Assembly: GCA_004297545.1 (NCBI GenBank)
Contig: SCTB01000042.1
Location: 1 to 62,550, forward strand
From: Alphaproteobacteria bacterium
GTDB lineage: Bacteria > Pseudomonadota > Alphaproteobacteria > Micavibrionales > UBA2020
Length of the DNA stretch: 62,550 nucleotides
Reading direction: 5' to 3'
Shown: piece by piece, positions 50,001-58,876 of the stretch
How the letters are laid out: each line of letters opens with the position of its first letter
Position numbering within the stretch: position 1 is the first letter of the stretch
The notes under the pieces: generated by a model
The model's input: the letters and a program-made list of their open reading frames with translations, nothing else
Databases searched by the model: none
Told to the model about the DNA's origin: nothing
Made by a program: the position numbers and the translations under genes

Positions 50001-52069
50001 TTCTCATCCTTCCGGTCGTGCCGGTCATCGAGTTTTTCGGCAAAAAATTCCGCAAGTGCAGGCCGGTATTTACCCGGATCAGCTTTCAGCAGTTCACCCA
50101 TTTTTTCGCAGAAGGCTTTCTGGAACTTGTCGCCGCCGATGGCGGTCGTGATCTGCGGGGTCAGCTGTTCCCTGTAGCGCGCGATAAAACCCCAGAAGTC
50201 GGTCTCCATGTCCTGCCACGCGACCTTGGGAAGGAGTTCGTCCGCTTCCTCGTCGCGGGCCTTGAGATATGGCTCGTCATTGGAAGACGAAAAGCGCGTC
50301 CGTTTGGGAACCTCGCGCTTGACGCGTTTGATGCTGTGGGCGGTGATATTGCCCTCGGCATCGAAACTCAAATTTTCCGGCTTGTATCCGAACCAATCCC
50401 ACTTGACGGGATGGGGATGAATCCAGCGGCTTTGCCCGGCTTGCGGCGCACGCGTGTCGTTCAGGTGGAATCGCCCCAGCGCTTCGGCGATGGTAACGGA
50501 GGTTTTCGACCAGTTCTGCAGCAGGTTCCACGGCAGGGAGCATGGATTCCCCGCGCGCAGTTCCCTGTCCAGTTCGTCGAGCGCGGGAATGTTGAAATCC
50601 GGCCATCGGATATTGACGGTAATCGGGGAACGGACGGTTTCCAGGTAGGCGCCGACGGTGTTGATCACCCCGGCGTTCATTTCGGCATCTTCCGGCGTTT
50701 TGGCCTCCATAAAGGCCTGCATGGCGATCCTTAAGTCCGCAAGGGGGCCGATGGGCGTCCATCCGTTGGTGCTGTCCTGATAGGGTCCGTAACCCATGCT
50801 GAGCGTGCAGAACAGGCTGTCGATACGGTCGTTTCTGTAGCCATAAGCGCCAAGGCTGCTTTTCCCGAAGTCCTCGCACGGGATCAGAAGAACCCGTTTC
50901 AGGAGAGGATCCAGCACGCGCGGCGACTCTTTGGCTTCCTTCACGTTCTTCACAAGCTTCGTGACTTCGCTCTCGAAGTCGTCAAAGCGCGTCTTATGGT
51001 CGTCGAACGAAAGCCAGGACAGTTCCTTGTCCCACAACTCACTTAAGAGTCCGACTTTTTCTTCTATCGGCAGCGCAGCATAGTTCCGCTGCTCCAGATA
51101 TGCGGGGACCACGGCCGTATGGTGAACCGTCGATACCGATTTTTTAAGCTCTTCATCGAGCGGCGTCAGCGCCGTATTGAGCGGCTTTTTGCTCTCCAGG
51201 TAGGCAAGAACGTCCTCGACATGCCGGCGGCGCGTGGGGTAGGAAGGATGCGGTTCCGTCGCCTCAATGGCTGATTTCCGCTGCCGGTTATAGCTGGGAT
51301 AAACCTTTTCAAGCATCGTCAGCATGGCGGAGGGATTATATCCGCCCTCCTGCAACAGCTTGACCGCCCAGGCGTCCGCGCTCGACTCCTCGGGGTTGGA
51401 ATTGGCGTGCGCGCCGATGCGCTCGAAGATGCGGTGATGCGTCAGTTCATGCGCGATAACGGCCGCAAGCTCGTCTTCTGTTTCGAATTTATCGATTGCG
51501 CCTTTCGAAATGACGACGATCGGCGGCTTGGCGCCCGTCAGGATGCAGGCTTCGGCGTCGTCGGCATCCGACAGCGCGAACCTGAAATCGCGCGTCTTTG
51601 CGCCCGTATTGCCCTTGAACAGCCGCTCTGTGATGGCCGCCATTTTTTCCTGAAAGTCTTTCGACACGGGATCGTCCGCGTCGATAAGGCGGTAGCTTTC
51701 ATGGACGGATACGGGAATGCGCCCGTTCTTCAGGTCGTCCTGTATTTCTTTGCTCTTGAAGGAAGGGCGGCTTCTGCTGGTGTCATGAAAGCTTTCGCGC
51801 CGGTACGACATCATGCCGCCGTCAAACCTGTCGTGGTCGCGGTATGGCGGGCCGGAACGCGGATGCAGGGGGCCGCGGTTATAGCGGTTGATGAGCGTCT
51901 CGAATTCGCCTTCGTCCACCGGCGCCCGGTACGGCGCGGTCACAACAGGCGCTGAAGCACCGGGTAAAAAGGGTACCAGTTTGGGAACGGACAAGGGTTT
52001 TTTTTTCGAGTACCTTTTAAAGTCCTCGCCCAGAATGCCGGCAATGTCCTCCAACGACGGATCTGCCAT
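47048..52069 (-). CDS. Giant protein: M48-like peptidase plus ABC1/UbiB-like kinase fold
   Basis: This 1673-residue protein has no signal peptide. Residues about 110-290 carry a zincin of M48 type: H207-E-L-T-H211 with E228-x-x-A-D232 downstream. Residues about 300-1300 are a long, mostly helical region without a recognised domain. Near 1310 a Gly-rich loop GRQLGAGSYGYTVEL begins a kinase-like fold. YDRHGAQ near 1470 is placed like the DxHxGN catalytic loop of ABC1/UbiB atypical kinases, and KMFDHGS near 1488 like their metal-binding DFG. The fusion of a peptidase with an atypical kinase is not one I know. The gene stands alone, divergent from 52269. Confidence 0.8.
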   Translation of the reverse strand: MADPSLEDIAGILGEDFKRYSKKKPLSVPKLVPFLPGASAPVVTAPYRAPVDEGEFETLINRYNRGPLHPRSGPPYRDHDRFDGGMMSYRRESFHDTSRSRPSFKSKEIQDDLKNGRIPVSVHESYRLIDADDPVSKDFQEKMAAITERLFKGNTGAKTRDFRFALSDADDAEACILTGAKPPIVVISKGAIDKFETEDELAAVIAHELTHHRIFERIGAHANSNPEESSADAWAVKLLQEGGYNPSAMLTMLEKVYPSYNRQRKSAIEATEPHPSYPTRRRHVEDVLAYLESKKPLNTALTPLDEELKKSVSTVHHTAVVPAYLEQRNYAALPIEEKVGLLSELWDKELSWLSFDDHKTRFDDFESEVTKLVKNVKEAKESPRVLDPLLKRVLLIPCEDFGKSSLGAYGYRNDRIDSLFCTLSMGYGPYQDSTNGWTPIGPLADLRIAMQAFMEAKTPEDAEMNAGVINTVGAYLETVRSPITVNIRWPDFNIPALDELDRELRAGNPCSLPWNLLQNWSKTSVTIAEALGRFHLNDTRAPQAGQSRWIHPHPVKWDWFGYKPENLSFDAEGNITAHSIKRVKREVPKRTRFSSSNDEPYLKARDEEADELLPKVAWQDMETDFWGFIARYREQLTPQITTAIGGDKFQKAFCEKMGELLKADPGKYRPALAEFFAEKLDDRHDRKDEKPTLTVLIGEFRNNFRAYPGVRTSGGGGSWRGGGGYSATDQYGLTANTPYLKFVMDHDIIPEKETFSLMAMSRWRNSEGAEPEDLIGFDFRKAFGYKKPQSAAELYRAVGLLNTLAENYRNGHEDDLRKALVNTEIYAYLKLKKEETLDVEKLYTLCGQSVKTEGDLKSFFDSDFVLSFMSNGMVREKEGEKHINDYARLMDRQIEFMFKDATSANREPEDLIKNYQVLCFGNAQRTSFFDRKPKEKAEYEALMRQAIDKIDDPVRKTEIFRNLLCKNDLKDPVFRNWAVNGWVAAQGAILQGHLPVKDKKRTDMGAIASDIIENARMGQAVDMLNGLLEETQAQADTSFMVRDKLIDHFLRRGTGGNLAAAANDFVLERIGDEPKVRNALLEFLTSPLAPETTKAFMTTLMDPKLDKKYSNDIFYIFQRDKDEKGIVIPEETRINALHNIYKNFWALPFAARAIYIERVLFPIGEDSQAKFDKAVTFAMDKILPQGQPYMDHARLILTTHLEQCSKPLQRLTFAALITASEKRDDGAGSLRPGQILSQVLGRSGAAGGKILQAIHSYLQSLPDAEPDLVQLRDDLMSSKSNYNKPFRWDMIGRVKDCYKPRAGRPVPTVGRQLGAGSYGYTVELVYPSESTALTLAREDVGEESAHQFGVFKKTAEKLSQINRMWAPLINILSNARKMSAVESDFEIAAEQIKVAETLYNGISVAVDGYNFNISTAALQNFGKEFKETEIAKGEHFLDLPTATPEDRKYRQAVARAVLAAELHIWLRGGAYDYDRHGAQCRVQGSTIKMFDHGSIPYDTEQKKIMLPTAQDKIVLGQVIAGAYAMSKVSGQPVMDVLIEKLTQTDAYGESAHYLECFKRGMLALSDYVKDAGETPGERNRFIQQAILQSVKSGLADKQITTSMAAATNFGAGPRNDFGKKISLSLKDPRSTAGKRAGSYLSLIFNRYAPRPMAELVTGVRLKNNGPDAPLKAG

Positions 52070-52268
52070 GTATCCTTCTTCGTGAATGAATCCCGGCCTT
52101 ATTTTACAAAATACAGAATAAGATTAAGTTAACTCAGCTGCCTGTACAGAAACATTTGTGACATAAAAATTAGATAGCGATTTCAAATACTTTTCCCCCT
52201 TCATCCAATATTAACATAAATAATACATAATATGGCTAATGTGAATGCGGTCTTAGAAGAGGCGTATC

Positions 52269-52790
52269 ATGGGAAAATATCTGGGTATCAAATACAACAT
52301 GTCATCCGAAGTGCACGCGATCCTCGATCGCGCGAAGGCGCGCATCGCCACGGTGAGGGAGCAGGCGGACTGGGTGGTCGGCCATCTTCACGGGCATGAG
52401 GGCAACCAGTCCTACCGCTTCCAGCCGCAGCATACCATGGACGATACCGTGTATGTGATTGCGCAGGACATCGAACTGCCGCCGCTCTACGGCGAAGAGG
52501 CGCTGACGCTGATTATTCCCAGGGGCGTGACAGTGAAGCACCGCGCGCTGGGCGACAACCGGCTTTATTACATGAACCGTTTCGAGATCGAAAACGACCC
52601 CGGGCATGACATTGTCGTCAGCCCCGCGCTTGCGCATGAACTGTCAAAAAAGCGCAACCTGCTGGTCGATGACTTCGTCTATGCCGAGGCGCAGCAGGCG
52701 GCCCTGCCGCCGGAGCGCACGCTGGGCCTGATCGGCGAAGGCCACCATGCCCCCGGCATCTTCGATGAGCGGGACTGGAAGAATAAGTAA
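52269..52790 (+). CDS. Hypothetical cytoplasmic protein
   Basis: This 173-residue soluble protein follows GAAGAGG and ATG 52269. I do not recognise the family. It has an N-terminal helix (VHAILDRAKARIATVREQADW), a short His-rich piece (VGHLHGHEGN), a beta-rich centre (DTVYVIAQDIELPPLYGEEALTL in parts) and a charged C-terminus. It is divergent from the giant gene across a 199-base AT-rich gap (52070-52268) that must hold both promoters; no clear -35/-10 pair was found. It lies 84 bases before recO. Confidence 0.55.
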   Translation: MGKYLGIKYNMSSEVHAILDRAKARIATVREQADWVVGHLHGHEGNQSYRFQPQHTMDDTVYVIAQDIELPPLYGEEALTLIIPRGVTVKHRALGDNRLYYMNRFEIENDPGHDIVVSPALAHELSKKRNLLVDDFVYAEAQQAALPPERTLGLIGEGHHAPGIFDERDWKNK

Positions 52791-52874
52791 CTCAACCCCT
52801 GCGCGGCCTCTTCCGCAAGGCGGAAGAGCGGAAGTGTGGCCTTTCCCTCAGGCCATGCTATGTTATACTCCATC

Positions 52875-53600
52875 ATGCCATCCTGGGAAGATAACGGAAT
52901 TATATTGTCCCTGCGCCCGCACGGGGAGAACGGCGGCGTGGTGACGTTGCTGACCAAATCGCACGGCCGCGCGGCGGGCTATGTCTATGGCGTTTCTTCC
53001 CCGCGCGTACGGGGGATGCTGGAGATCGGCAATATCGTCTCCGCGCGCTGGCAGGCGAAGTCGGAAGACCAGCTCGGCACCTATACGCTGGAGCTCGAGA
53101 CCAGCCATGCGGCCGACGTGCTGGATGATCCCGTCAAGCTGACCGCGCTGCAATCCGCCTGCGCCGTCGCCGACAAGACGCTGCCCGAGCATGAAAGCCA
53201 TCCCGGCGTCTATGAGGGGCTGAAGGCGCTGATGTCCGCCTTTTCCACGCCGCTCTGGGCGGCTTCCTATATCTACTGGGAAATCGGTCTCTTGAGGGAG
53301 CTGGGCTTCGGCCTCGACCTGACCCGTTGCGTCGCGACGGGGGTGGCCGACAACCTTATTTATGTGAGCCCCAAATCCGGCTGCGCCGTGTCAGGCCCTG
53401 CGGGGGAGGAATACAAGGACCGCCTGCTGCACCTGCCGCCCTTCCTGCGCGGCGAGGCTCGGTTCGAGGACGAGGATATCCTCAACGGCCTCAAGCTGAC
53501 CGGGCATTTCCTTCTGCACCGGGTATTTTCCCAGGCCAATACGAATCTGCCCGAACCGAGGCTCCGGCTGGAAGAAAAATACGGGAAACTGGCGAAATAG
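52875..53600 (+). CDS. recO: DNA repair protein RecO
   Basis: This protein of 241 residues starts at ATG 52875; 13 more codons are open upstream. The N-terminal OB fold is typical (WEDNGIILSLRPHGENGGVVTLLTKSHGRAAGYVYG). The helical C-terminal part has WEIGLLRELGFGLDLTRCV, matching the RecO C-terminal region with only one of the usual four zinc Cys clearly placed. RecO helps load RecA with RecR. The pair recO-parC, 59 bases apart, is common in alphaproteobacteria. Confidence 0.9.
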   Translation: MPSWEDNGIILSLRPHGENGGVVTLLTKSHGRAAGYVYGVSSPRVRGMLEIGNIVSARWQAKSEDQLGTYTLELETSHAADVLDDPVKLTALQSACAVADKTLPEHESHPGVYEGLKALMSAFSTPLWAASYIYWEIGLLRELGFGLDLTRCVATGVADNLIYVSPKSGCAVSGPAGEEYKDRLLHLPPFLRGEARFEDEDILNGLKLTGHFLLHRVFSQANTNLPEPRLRLEEKYGKLAK

Positions 53601-53659
53601 AGGTTTTTCAGGCACATCCGGCACTGGAAAAGCGTTCAAAAATGCGCTAAATACACCAA

Positions 53660-55894
53660 ATGGCTAAAAAACCCTCAAATACCGTCGCCGTCGAAATCAA
53701 GAGCAGGGAACTGGGCGAGATCGTCGCCGAGAAGTACCTGTCCTATGCCCTCTCCACCATCGTCTCCCGCTCGCTGCCCGATGTGCGCGACGGGCTGAAG
53801 CCGGTGCATCGCCGCGTGCTCTATGCGATGTCGCTGCTGCAACTGCGCCCCGAAACGCCGCCCAAGAAAAGCGCCAAGGTCGTCGGCGACGTCATGGGTA
53901 ACTTCCACCCGCATGGCGACAGTTCTATTTATGATGCGCTGGTGCGCCTCGCGCAGGATTTCTCGGTGCGCTATCCGCTGGTCGACGGGCAGGGCAACTT
54001 CGGCAATATCGACGGCGATAACGCGGCCGCGATGCGCTATACGGAAGCGCGCCTGACCGTCGTCGCCCAGCTGCTCATGGAAGGCCTTGACGAAGACGCG
54101 GTCGATTTCCGCCCCACCTACGACGGCGGCACGACGGAACCCGTCGTCATGCCTGCGAACTTCCCGAATCTCTTGGCCAACGGCTCCTCGGGCATCGCCG
54201 TCGGCATGGCCACCAACATCCCGCCGCATAACGTGGCGGAGCTCTGCGAAGCGCTCGATCATCTCATCGAAAATCCTTCGTGTGAAGTGAAGGACCTGCT
54301 GAAATACGTGCGCGGCCCGGACTTCCCGACGGGCGGCATCCTGGCCGAGAACAAGGCCGCCATCCGCGAGGCTTATGAGACAGGGCGCGGCTCCTTCCGC
54401 ATGCGCGCGGTCTGGAAGACCGAAAAGCTCAAGAACGACAAGTGGCAGATCGTTGTCACTGAAATTCCCTACCAGATTCAAAAATCGCGCCTGATCGAGA
54501 AAATCGCCGAGCTGATCACGAATAAGAAGCTGCCCTTCCTCGATGACATCACCGACGAATCCGCCGAAGACGTGCGCGTCGTCCTGACGCCGCGCAACTA
54601 CGGCATGGACCCCGAACTGCTGATGGCGCAGCTGTTCAAGCTGACGGATCTCGAAAGCCGCTTCTCGCTGAACATGAACGTGCTCGACGGCGGCCTCGTG
54701 CCGCGCGTCATGAGCCTGAAGGACGTGCTGCAGTGCTTCATCGACCACCGGCAGGAAGTGCTGGTGCGCAGATCGAAATACCGCCTCGAGAATATCGAGC
54801 GCCGCCTTGAAATCCTCAAGGGCCTCCTGATCGCCTACCTCAATATCGACGAGGTCATCCACATTATCCGCACGCAGGACGATCCCAAAGCGGTGATGAT
54901 GAAAAAATTCAAGCTTTCCGACGTGCAGGCGGAAGCGATCCTTAACATGCGCCTGCGGAGCCTGCGCAAGCTTGAGGAAGTCGAGATCAAGCGCGAGCAC
55001 AAGGAGCTGCTGGAAGAAAAAGACGAGCTGGAAAAGCTTATCGGCAGCAAAGCGCGCCAGATGTCGGCCGTGCGCAAGCAGGTCAAGCATCTGGGCGAAC
55101 TTTTCGCGCAGACGACCCCGCTCGGCAAGCGCCGCACGCATATCGGATCGGCGCCCGAGGAAATCGAAGTCGCCATCCACGAGCTGATCGAGAAGGAACC
55201 CATCACCGTCATCTGCTCCGAAAAAGGGTGGATCCGCGCGATGAAGGGGCACCTCGAGCAGGACAAGATCGACGCCATCAGCTACAAGGAAGGCGACAGC
55301 CACAAATTCGCGCTGCATGTCGAAACGACCGACAAGCTTATCGTCTTCGGCACCAACGGAAAATTCTATACGCTCGGCTGCGACAAGTTGCCGCCCGGCC
55401 GCGGCTTCGGCGAGCCCGTGCGCCTGATGATCGACCTGCAGAACGAGGCCGATATCGTGGCCCTCTTCAAGCACGATGCGGATCGCAAGCTGCTGATCGC
55501 GGGCGACGACGCGCGCGGTTTTATCGTGCCGGAAAAAGAAATCCTGTCGCAGACCCGCAACGGCAAGCAATGCCTGCTGGTCAAGGAAGGCGTGGAGGCG
55601 AAGGTCTGCACGCCTGCCGTCGGCGATTCCGTCGCCTGCATCAGCGACAACCGCAAGCTGCTCATCTTCCCGCTCGAGCAGGTGCCGGAAATGACGCGCG
55701 GCGTCGGCGTCATCCTGCAAAAAGGCGGATTGAGCGATGCCAAGACCTTTACCTACAAGGAAGGCCTGACCTGGATAAGCGCGGGTTCCGAGCGCACAGA
55801 GAAGAGCCTCAAGGCCTGGAAGGGCGAACGCGCCCAGGCTGGCATGCTCCCGCCGAACGGATTCCCGAAATCGAAGAAGTTTTCGGGCGTTTAA
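53660..55894 (+). CDS. parC: DNA topoisomerase IV subunit A
   Basis: This 744-residue protein cuts and rejoins DNA with ParE to separate replicated chromosomes. The catalytic Tyr lies in [12 protein letters not shown] near residue 123. The quinolone-pocket region [20 protein letters not shown] lies near 76-95. Coiled-coil tower (about 430-490) and C-terminal beta-pinwheel blades (about 500-744) are present. Length is that of ParC, shorter than GyrA, and the GyrA-box QRRGGKG is absent, which supports ParC. A large frame on the opposite strand is a shadow. Confidence 0.95.
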   Translation: MAKKPSNTVAVEIKSRELGEIVAEKYLSYALSTIVSRSLPDVRDGLKPVHRRVLYAMSLLQLRPETPPKKSAKVVGDVMGNFHPHGDSSIYDALVRLAQDFSVRYPLVDGQGNFGNIDGDNAAAMRYTEARLTVVAQLLMEGLDEDAVDFRPTYDGGTTEPVVMPANFPNLLANGSSGIAVGMATNIPPHNVAELCEALDHLIENPSCEVKDLLKYVRGPDFPTGGILAENKAAIREAYETGRGSFRMRAVWKTEKLKNDKWQIVVTEIPYQIQKSRLIEKIAELITNKKLPFLDDITDESAEDVRVVLTPRNYGMDPELLMAQLFKLTDLESRFSLNMNVLDGGLVPRVMSLKDVLQCFIDHRQEVLVRRSKYRLENIERRLEILKGLLIAYLNIDEVIHIIRTQDDPKAVMMKKFKLSDVQAEAILNMRLRSLRKLEEVEIKREHKELLEEKDELEKLIGSKARQMSAVRKQVKHLGELFAQTTPLGKRRTHIGSAPEEIEVAIHELIEKEPITVICSEKGWIRAMKGHLEQDKIDAISYKEGDSHKFALHVETTDKLIVFGTNGKFYTLGCDKLPPGRGFGEPVRLMIDLQNEADIVALFKHDADRKLLIAGDDARGFIVPEKEILSQTRNGKQCLLVKEGVEAKVCTPAVGDSVACISDNRKLLIFPLEQVPEMTRGVGVILQKGGLSDAKTFTYKEGLTWISAGSERTEKSLKAWKGERAQAGMLPPNGFPKSKKFSGV

Positions 55895-55918
55895 TCCCGC
55901 CCTCTTCATCAAGTCTCA

Positions 55919-56022
55919 CCCTGGCGAAGGCCGGGGTCCACGGACTTTGTCCGTCTGTATTGAACCGTCGAAGGTTGTTATGCACAAACGATGTAGTCCG
56001 TGGGCCCCGGCCTTCGCCGGGG
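55919..56022. repeat. Inverted intergenic repeat C
   Basis: Arms 55919-55946 and 55995-56022 are inverted copies of a unit containing GGCGAAGGCCGGGGTCCACGG, separated by 48 bases. It lies between the convergent parC and exonuclease genes and could serve as a two-way terminator. The unit differs from repeats A, B and D but is the same kind of mobile-like or structural intergenic element. Confidence 0.78.
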
Positions 56023-56042
56023 CGACACGGCTGTTTAAGGCA

Positions 56043-57776
56043 TTATTTGGGGGAGGGGCCGGGCTTCGCCTTCGCGGGCGCGGGCGTCGCAGCGGTGGGC
56101 GCATTGTCGTTCCCGGCGGTCTGCAGGTAAGGGGCATATTTCTTTTCAATCGTGGCATAGAACTGCTTGAGTTCTGCCAGCCGTTCAGCGGGAATATCGT
56201 CCCACTTGTTCTTTTTGCCTGCGGCGCGGTCCTTTTCGATTGCCTCGATCTCGGCGCAGGCCTTCGCGACGGTCATCCAGGGCGCGTCCGGGTCGGGGCT
56301 GAGCACCGTGGCGGCGACTTCGCGCTTGATGTCGAGCTGTTTTTGCGGGGTAAGCGCTTCCGGCGCGTGCTCGAAGATGATGCGGAAGGCGAAACTGGTG
56401 AAGCGTTCGAGGGGCGGGTATTCCGAAATTTCCGGAGCAAAGCGCGCGGCAAAGCCTTCCGCCAGAGCGGCCTTCTTTTTCCACGTCGCGGCGTTGCGGA
56501 ATTCCTGTTTCCATTCGTCGGCTTTTTTCAGGATTTCCTGTTTGCGCTCTTCCGGTATTTCCTCTTTCCCCTGAACGGGCGCCGCCGCCGCGGGAGAGGG
56601 GGCTGCTTTTTTGGACCGGCGCTTCGGTGCAGGGTTCTCGGTTGTATTCTCAGGAGTCTTCGGCGCGGCAGCGGCCTGCGCTTTGGCCTCTCTCTTTTGC
56701 GTGGCCGCGGCGTCTTTCTCGTCCTTGACCATCTGCGCGGCCAGCTTCATGTCCTCGAGGAACTGCGGATTCGCCTTGATGGCCTCCGCGCGCGCAGCGG
56801 CGAGTTTTTCATCGAATTGCGGGGGCAGAACCGCATCGGACATATCAATCGGCATCATGACCGGCTGCTGGTCCTTGCGCACGAAGCGGAAGGGGGCGAC
56901 CGGCGGCGGCGCATTTTTCGCCGGCTTTTTGGACTGGTTGGCAATCGCCTCTTTAAGCTGCTCCACTGACATGGACAGGTAGGGGGCTGGGTCGATGCTC
57001 AGGTCGAACAGGATTTCCGTACGGTGGCCGCGCATCGCGACGGATGTTGCGACCATCGGCTTGTTCTTGCCGAAGAAGACGGCGGTATGGGTAAAAACCT
57101 TGTTTTCGGCCATAAAGGCGTCGACGCCTTCCTGTGTCGCCAGCCTGTGCATCTGCGCCCAGATTTCAGGCGCTGCGTTTTTGATGACTTTCGCCACGCC
57201 CACGGTGGCGATGATATCGTTCAGCGCGTCATGCGCCGCATCCTTGCTTAAACCGACGCCGTTCTGCTCGGCGACGACGGACAGTTTCAGCACAGGGTTT
57301 CCCTTTTCGCTTAAGGTATCGAGCTTCAGCACGCCCGGCATATAGGCTTGCACCGCCTGCACGGCATTCAGCACGTCGAAACGGGTGTTGCGCCGCCCGT
57401 CGCCGGAGGGGTGCGCGGCCTGCGTCAGTCCCGGTTCGAGCATGTTCACGTAAAAATTCTGCCCCAGCACGTCTTCGTCATAGCCGAGCGTATTGAAGCC
57501 CGCGAAAATCAGCGGCCAGGATTGCGTGCGCAGCCAGGTGTCGATTTCCTGCATCATCTGGAAGGCGGAATGTTTTCGGTTCGTCAGGTCGTCTTTCGTG
57601 AATTTTGTCGTGAGCAGCGCACCCGGGCCCGGCACTATCCAGGGCGACAGGCGGCATTCAATCTTTTTGCTCGCGATGATGTTGAGATCGTCGTCGGTGA
57701 CCACGAAGGCGCCCTGAAGCACCTGCGCGAAGCTGCGTTCGAGGCCGGAGGTTTCTGTGTCGTAGAAGATATACAT
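56043..57776 (-). CDS. Exodeoxyribonuclease I-like DEDDh protein
   Basis: This 577-residue protein begins with a DEDD exonuclease domain like SbcB: Exo I FYDTETSGLERSF (D and E near 7-9), Exo II FAGFNTLGYDEDVL near 90-103, and Exo III HDALNDIIAT near 183-192 with the catalytic His and Asp. SbcB degrades single-stranded DNA 3' to 5'. The C-terminal half differs: it contains an Ala/Lys/Pro-rich linker (about 355-400) and a helical end, with no clear SH3-like SbcB domain. It may be an exonuclease I variant or a relative. Transcribed from a divergent promoter region at 57817-57898. Confidence 0.8.
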   Translation of the reverse strand: MYIFYDTETSGLERSFAQVLQGAFVVTDDDLNIIASKKIECRLSPWIVPGPGALLTTKFTKDDLTNRKHSAFQMMQEIDTWLRTQSWPLIFAGFNTLGYDEDVLGQNFYVNMLEPGLTQAAHPSGDGRRNTRFDVLNAVQAVQAYMPGVLKLDTLSEKGNPVLKLSVVAEQNGVGLSKDAAHDALNDIIATVGVAKVIKNAAPEIWAQMHRLATQEGVDAFMAENKVFTHTAVFFGKNKPMVATSVAMRGHRTEILFDLSIDPAPYLSMSVEQLKEAIANQSKKPAKNAPPPVAPFRFVRKDQQPVMMPIDMSDAVLPPQFDEKLAAARAEAIKANPQFLEDMKLAAQMVKDEKDAAATQKREAKAQAAAAPKTPENTTENPAPKRRSKKAAPSPAAAAPVQGKEEIPEERKQEILKKADEWKQEFRNAATWKKKAALAEGFAARFAPEISEYPPLERFTSFAFRIIFEHAPEALTPQKQLDIKREVAATVLSPDPDAPWMTVAKACAEIEAIEKDRAAGKKNKWDDIPAERLAELKQFYATIEKKYAPYLQTAGNDNAPTAATPAPAKAKPGPSPK

Positions 57777-57816
57777 CTGAGGTTCCCGGTATGGGGCGGT
57801 GTTAATTTGATATTAT

Positions 57817-57845
57817 GTATAATACAGCGGGACTTCCGAGGTCAA
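57817..57845 (-). promoter_or_regulatory. Probable promoter of the exonuclease gene
   Basis: On the minus strand TTGACC (57845-57840) is followed after 17 bases by TTATAC (57822-57817), 41 bases before the start codon at 57776. TATTAT two bases upstream is an alternative -10 with a 15-base spacer. The two overlap a TATTATGTATAATA stretch. Confidence 0.4.
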
Positions 57846-57869
57846 GGTGTTTCCGTATGGCGAATTTAT

Positions 57870-57898
57870 TTGACATAAATATGGTATTTTGATACCTT
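57870..57898 (+). promoter_or_regulatory. Promoter of the gene at 58022
   Basis: TTGACA (57870-57875), a 17-base AT-rich spacer and TACCTT (57893-57898) form a sigma70-like promoter. Transcription would begin near 57905, giving a leader of about 115 bases before the ATG at 58022. It is back to back with the minus-strand promoter at 57845-57817. Confidence 0.5.
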
Positions 57899-58021
57899 CT
57901 TCCGGCCTCGTGCAACTATGTGCCAGAGCGGCTTTATCGGCCTTTCGTTTCACGCCTGGAGAACACAGCACGGGGGAAAAACAGCCTTGAAAACTTGAAG
58001 TTACGGTCAAGGAGACAAGAC

Positions 58022-58501
58022 ATGAAACCGAAAACGACTGACGTGACGGGCACCGTCACGGAGAAAACCCTTCTTATTCCCATCTGTTACGACGCCATCG
58101 GCGAAAGCATACGCGTGGACGGCACCAGCGTCGAAGCAGCTTTGAAATCCCTCAAGCTGGAGGCGGATGTTCTTGGCTTTGAGTTCGAGCAGGCGGTGAA
58201 GGCGAAACTGCATCCGACTGCCGGCGGGGAGGAAATCACCTTCACGCGCAAACGCTCCGGCCCGACGACATACATGTTCGCAACGGCAGTCTATGGCCGG
58301 GAAGACTTCGCATCGCTTGCGGATGCCAGCAACCCCTTAAGCGCCGCGTTTAACCGCATCCCGAAAGCGAAGTTGGCGGATCCAGACAGCGTTGTTTATG
58401 CCTCGATCATGGGCCTGACAGCCCTGCAACCCTGCGATCAGCAGCGTATCGTGTTGATTGATAAACAGGGCCGGCAGCTGTTCCCGAAGCCGGGAGGCTA
58501 G
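58022..58501 (+). CDS. Hypothetical cytoplasmic protein
   Basis: This protein of 159 residues starts at ATG 58022 behind AAGGAGAC; the frame is open to 57920 without a signal. There is no signal peptide or membrane helix. I do not recognise the family. The alpha+beta pattern (KTLLIPICYDAIGESIRV, SVVYASIMGLTALQP, QRIVLIDKQGRQLFP) suggests a small globular fold. It has its own promoter and is followed by another small unknown gene that also has its own promoter. Confidence 0.55.
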   Translation: MKPKTTDVTGTVTEKTLLIPICYDAIGESIRVDGTSVEAALKSLKLEADVLGFEFEQAVKAKLHPTAGGEEITFTRKRSGPTTYMFATAVYGREDFASLADASNPLSAAFNRIPKAKLADPDSVVYASIMGLTALQPCDQQRIVLIDKQGRQLFPKPGG

Positions 58502-58522
58502 GGGGCAGGCTCTGTATCCTGC

Positions 58523-58551
58523 TTGACATCCATCCTTCATTCATATATATT
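58523..58551 (+). promoter_or_regulatory. Strong sigma70 promoter
   Basis: TTGACA (58523-58528), an exact 17-base spacer and TATATT (58546-58551) give a near-consensus promoter, the best in the window. Transcription would start near 58558, 19 bases before the ATG at 58577. This rules out the longer frame that begins at the -35 itself. Confidence 0.65.
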
Positions 58552-58576
58552 ATGGAAATTATTTGGGGATGTATTG

Positions 58577-58876
58577 ATGCAGGACTCGCAGAAAATTGCC
58601 GATCTTCTCGCCGGGATAAAACCGCTATCGCCGCAGGAAGTGCAGTCCTTCGGGGCTGATGCCGTGCAAAAAATCAATGACTGGACCCGTCAACTGACAG
58701 GGGGCCGCATCACTGAACTCTTCAACGATCTTGGGGCGCCTCCGGCACCGAAGACGCCGGAAGCGCCTGAAATCGATTATGACGCAATCGCGCGGGAAAG
58801 CCTGATCCTGCAAACCTCCATGAATGTGAAGCGGCCGCTCAAACTTAAGCAGAAGACGGGCTTCCTGTCCTACTAG
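58577..58876 (+). CDS. Small hypothetical protein behind a strong promoter
   Basis: This protein of 99 residues starts at ATG 58577, just after a near-consensus promoter. It is helical at the N-terminus (DSQKIADLLAGIKPLS), has a Pro-rich middle (GAPPAPKTPEAPEIDYD) and a basic C-terminus (VKRPLKLKQKTGFLSY). No family recognised. The strong promoter and small size suggest an abundant protein or a regulated small factor. Confidence 0.55.
   Translation: MQDSQKIADLLAGIKPLSPQEVQSFGADAVQKINDWTRQLTGGRITELFNDLGAPPAPKTPEAPEIDYDAIARESLILQTSMNVKRPLKLKQKTGFLSY

Noticed and set aside
49424-50734. 436-codon plus-strand frame inside the giant gene
   Set aside because: It is a shadow of the 1673-residue minus-strand protein, with Arg/Gly-rich filler and no motif.
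53675-55912. 745-codon open frame on the minus strand
   Set aside because: It mirrors parC almost exactly. The plus-strand protein has the full topoisomerase IV signature, and the minus frame arises from codon bias in GC-rich DNA.
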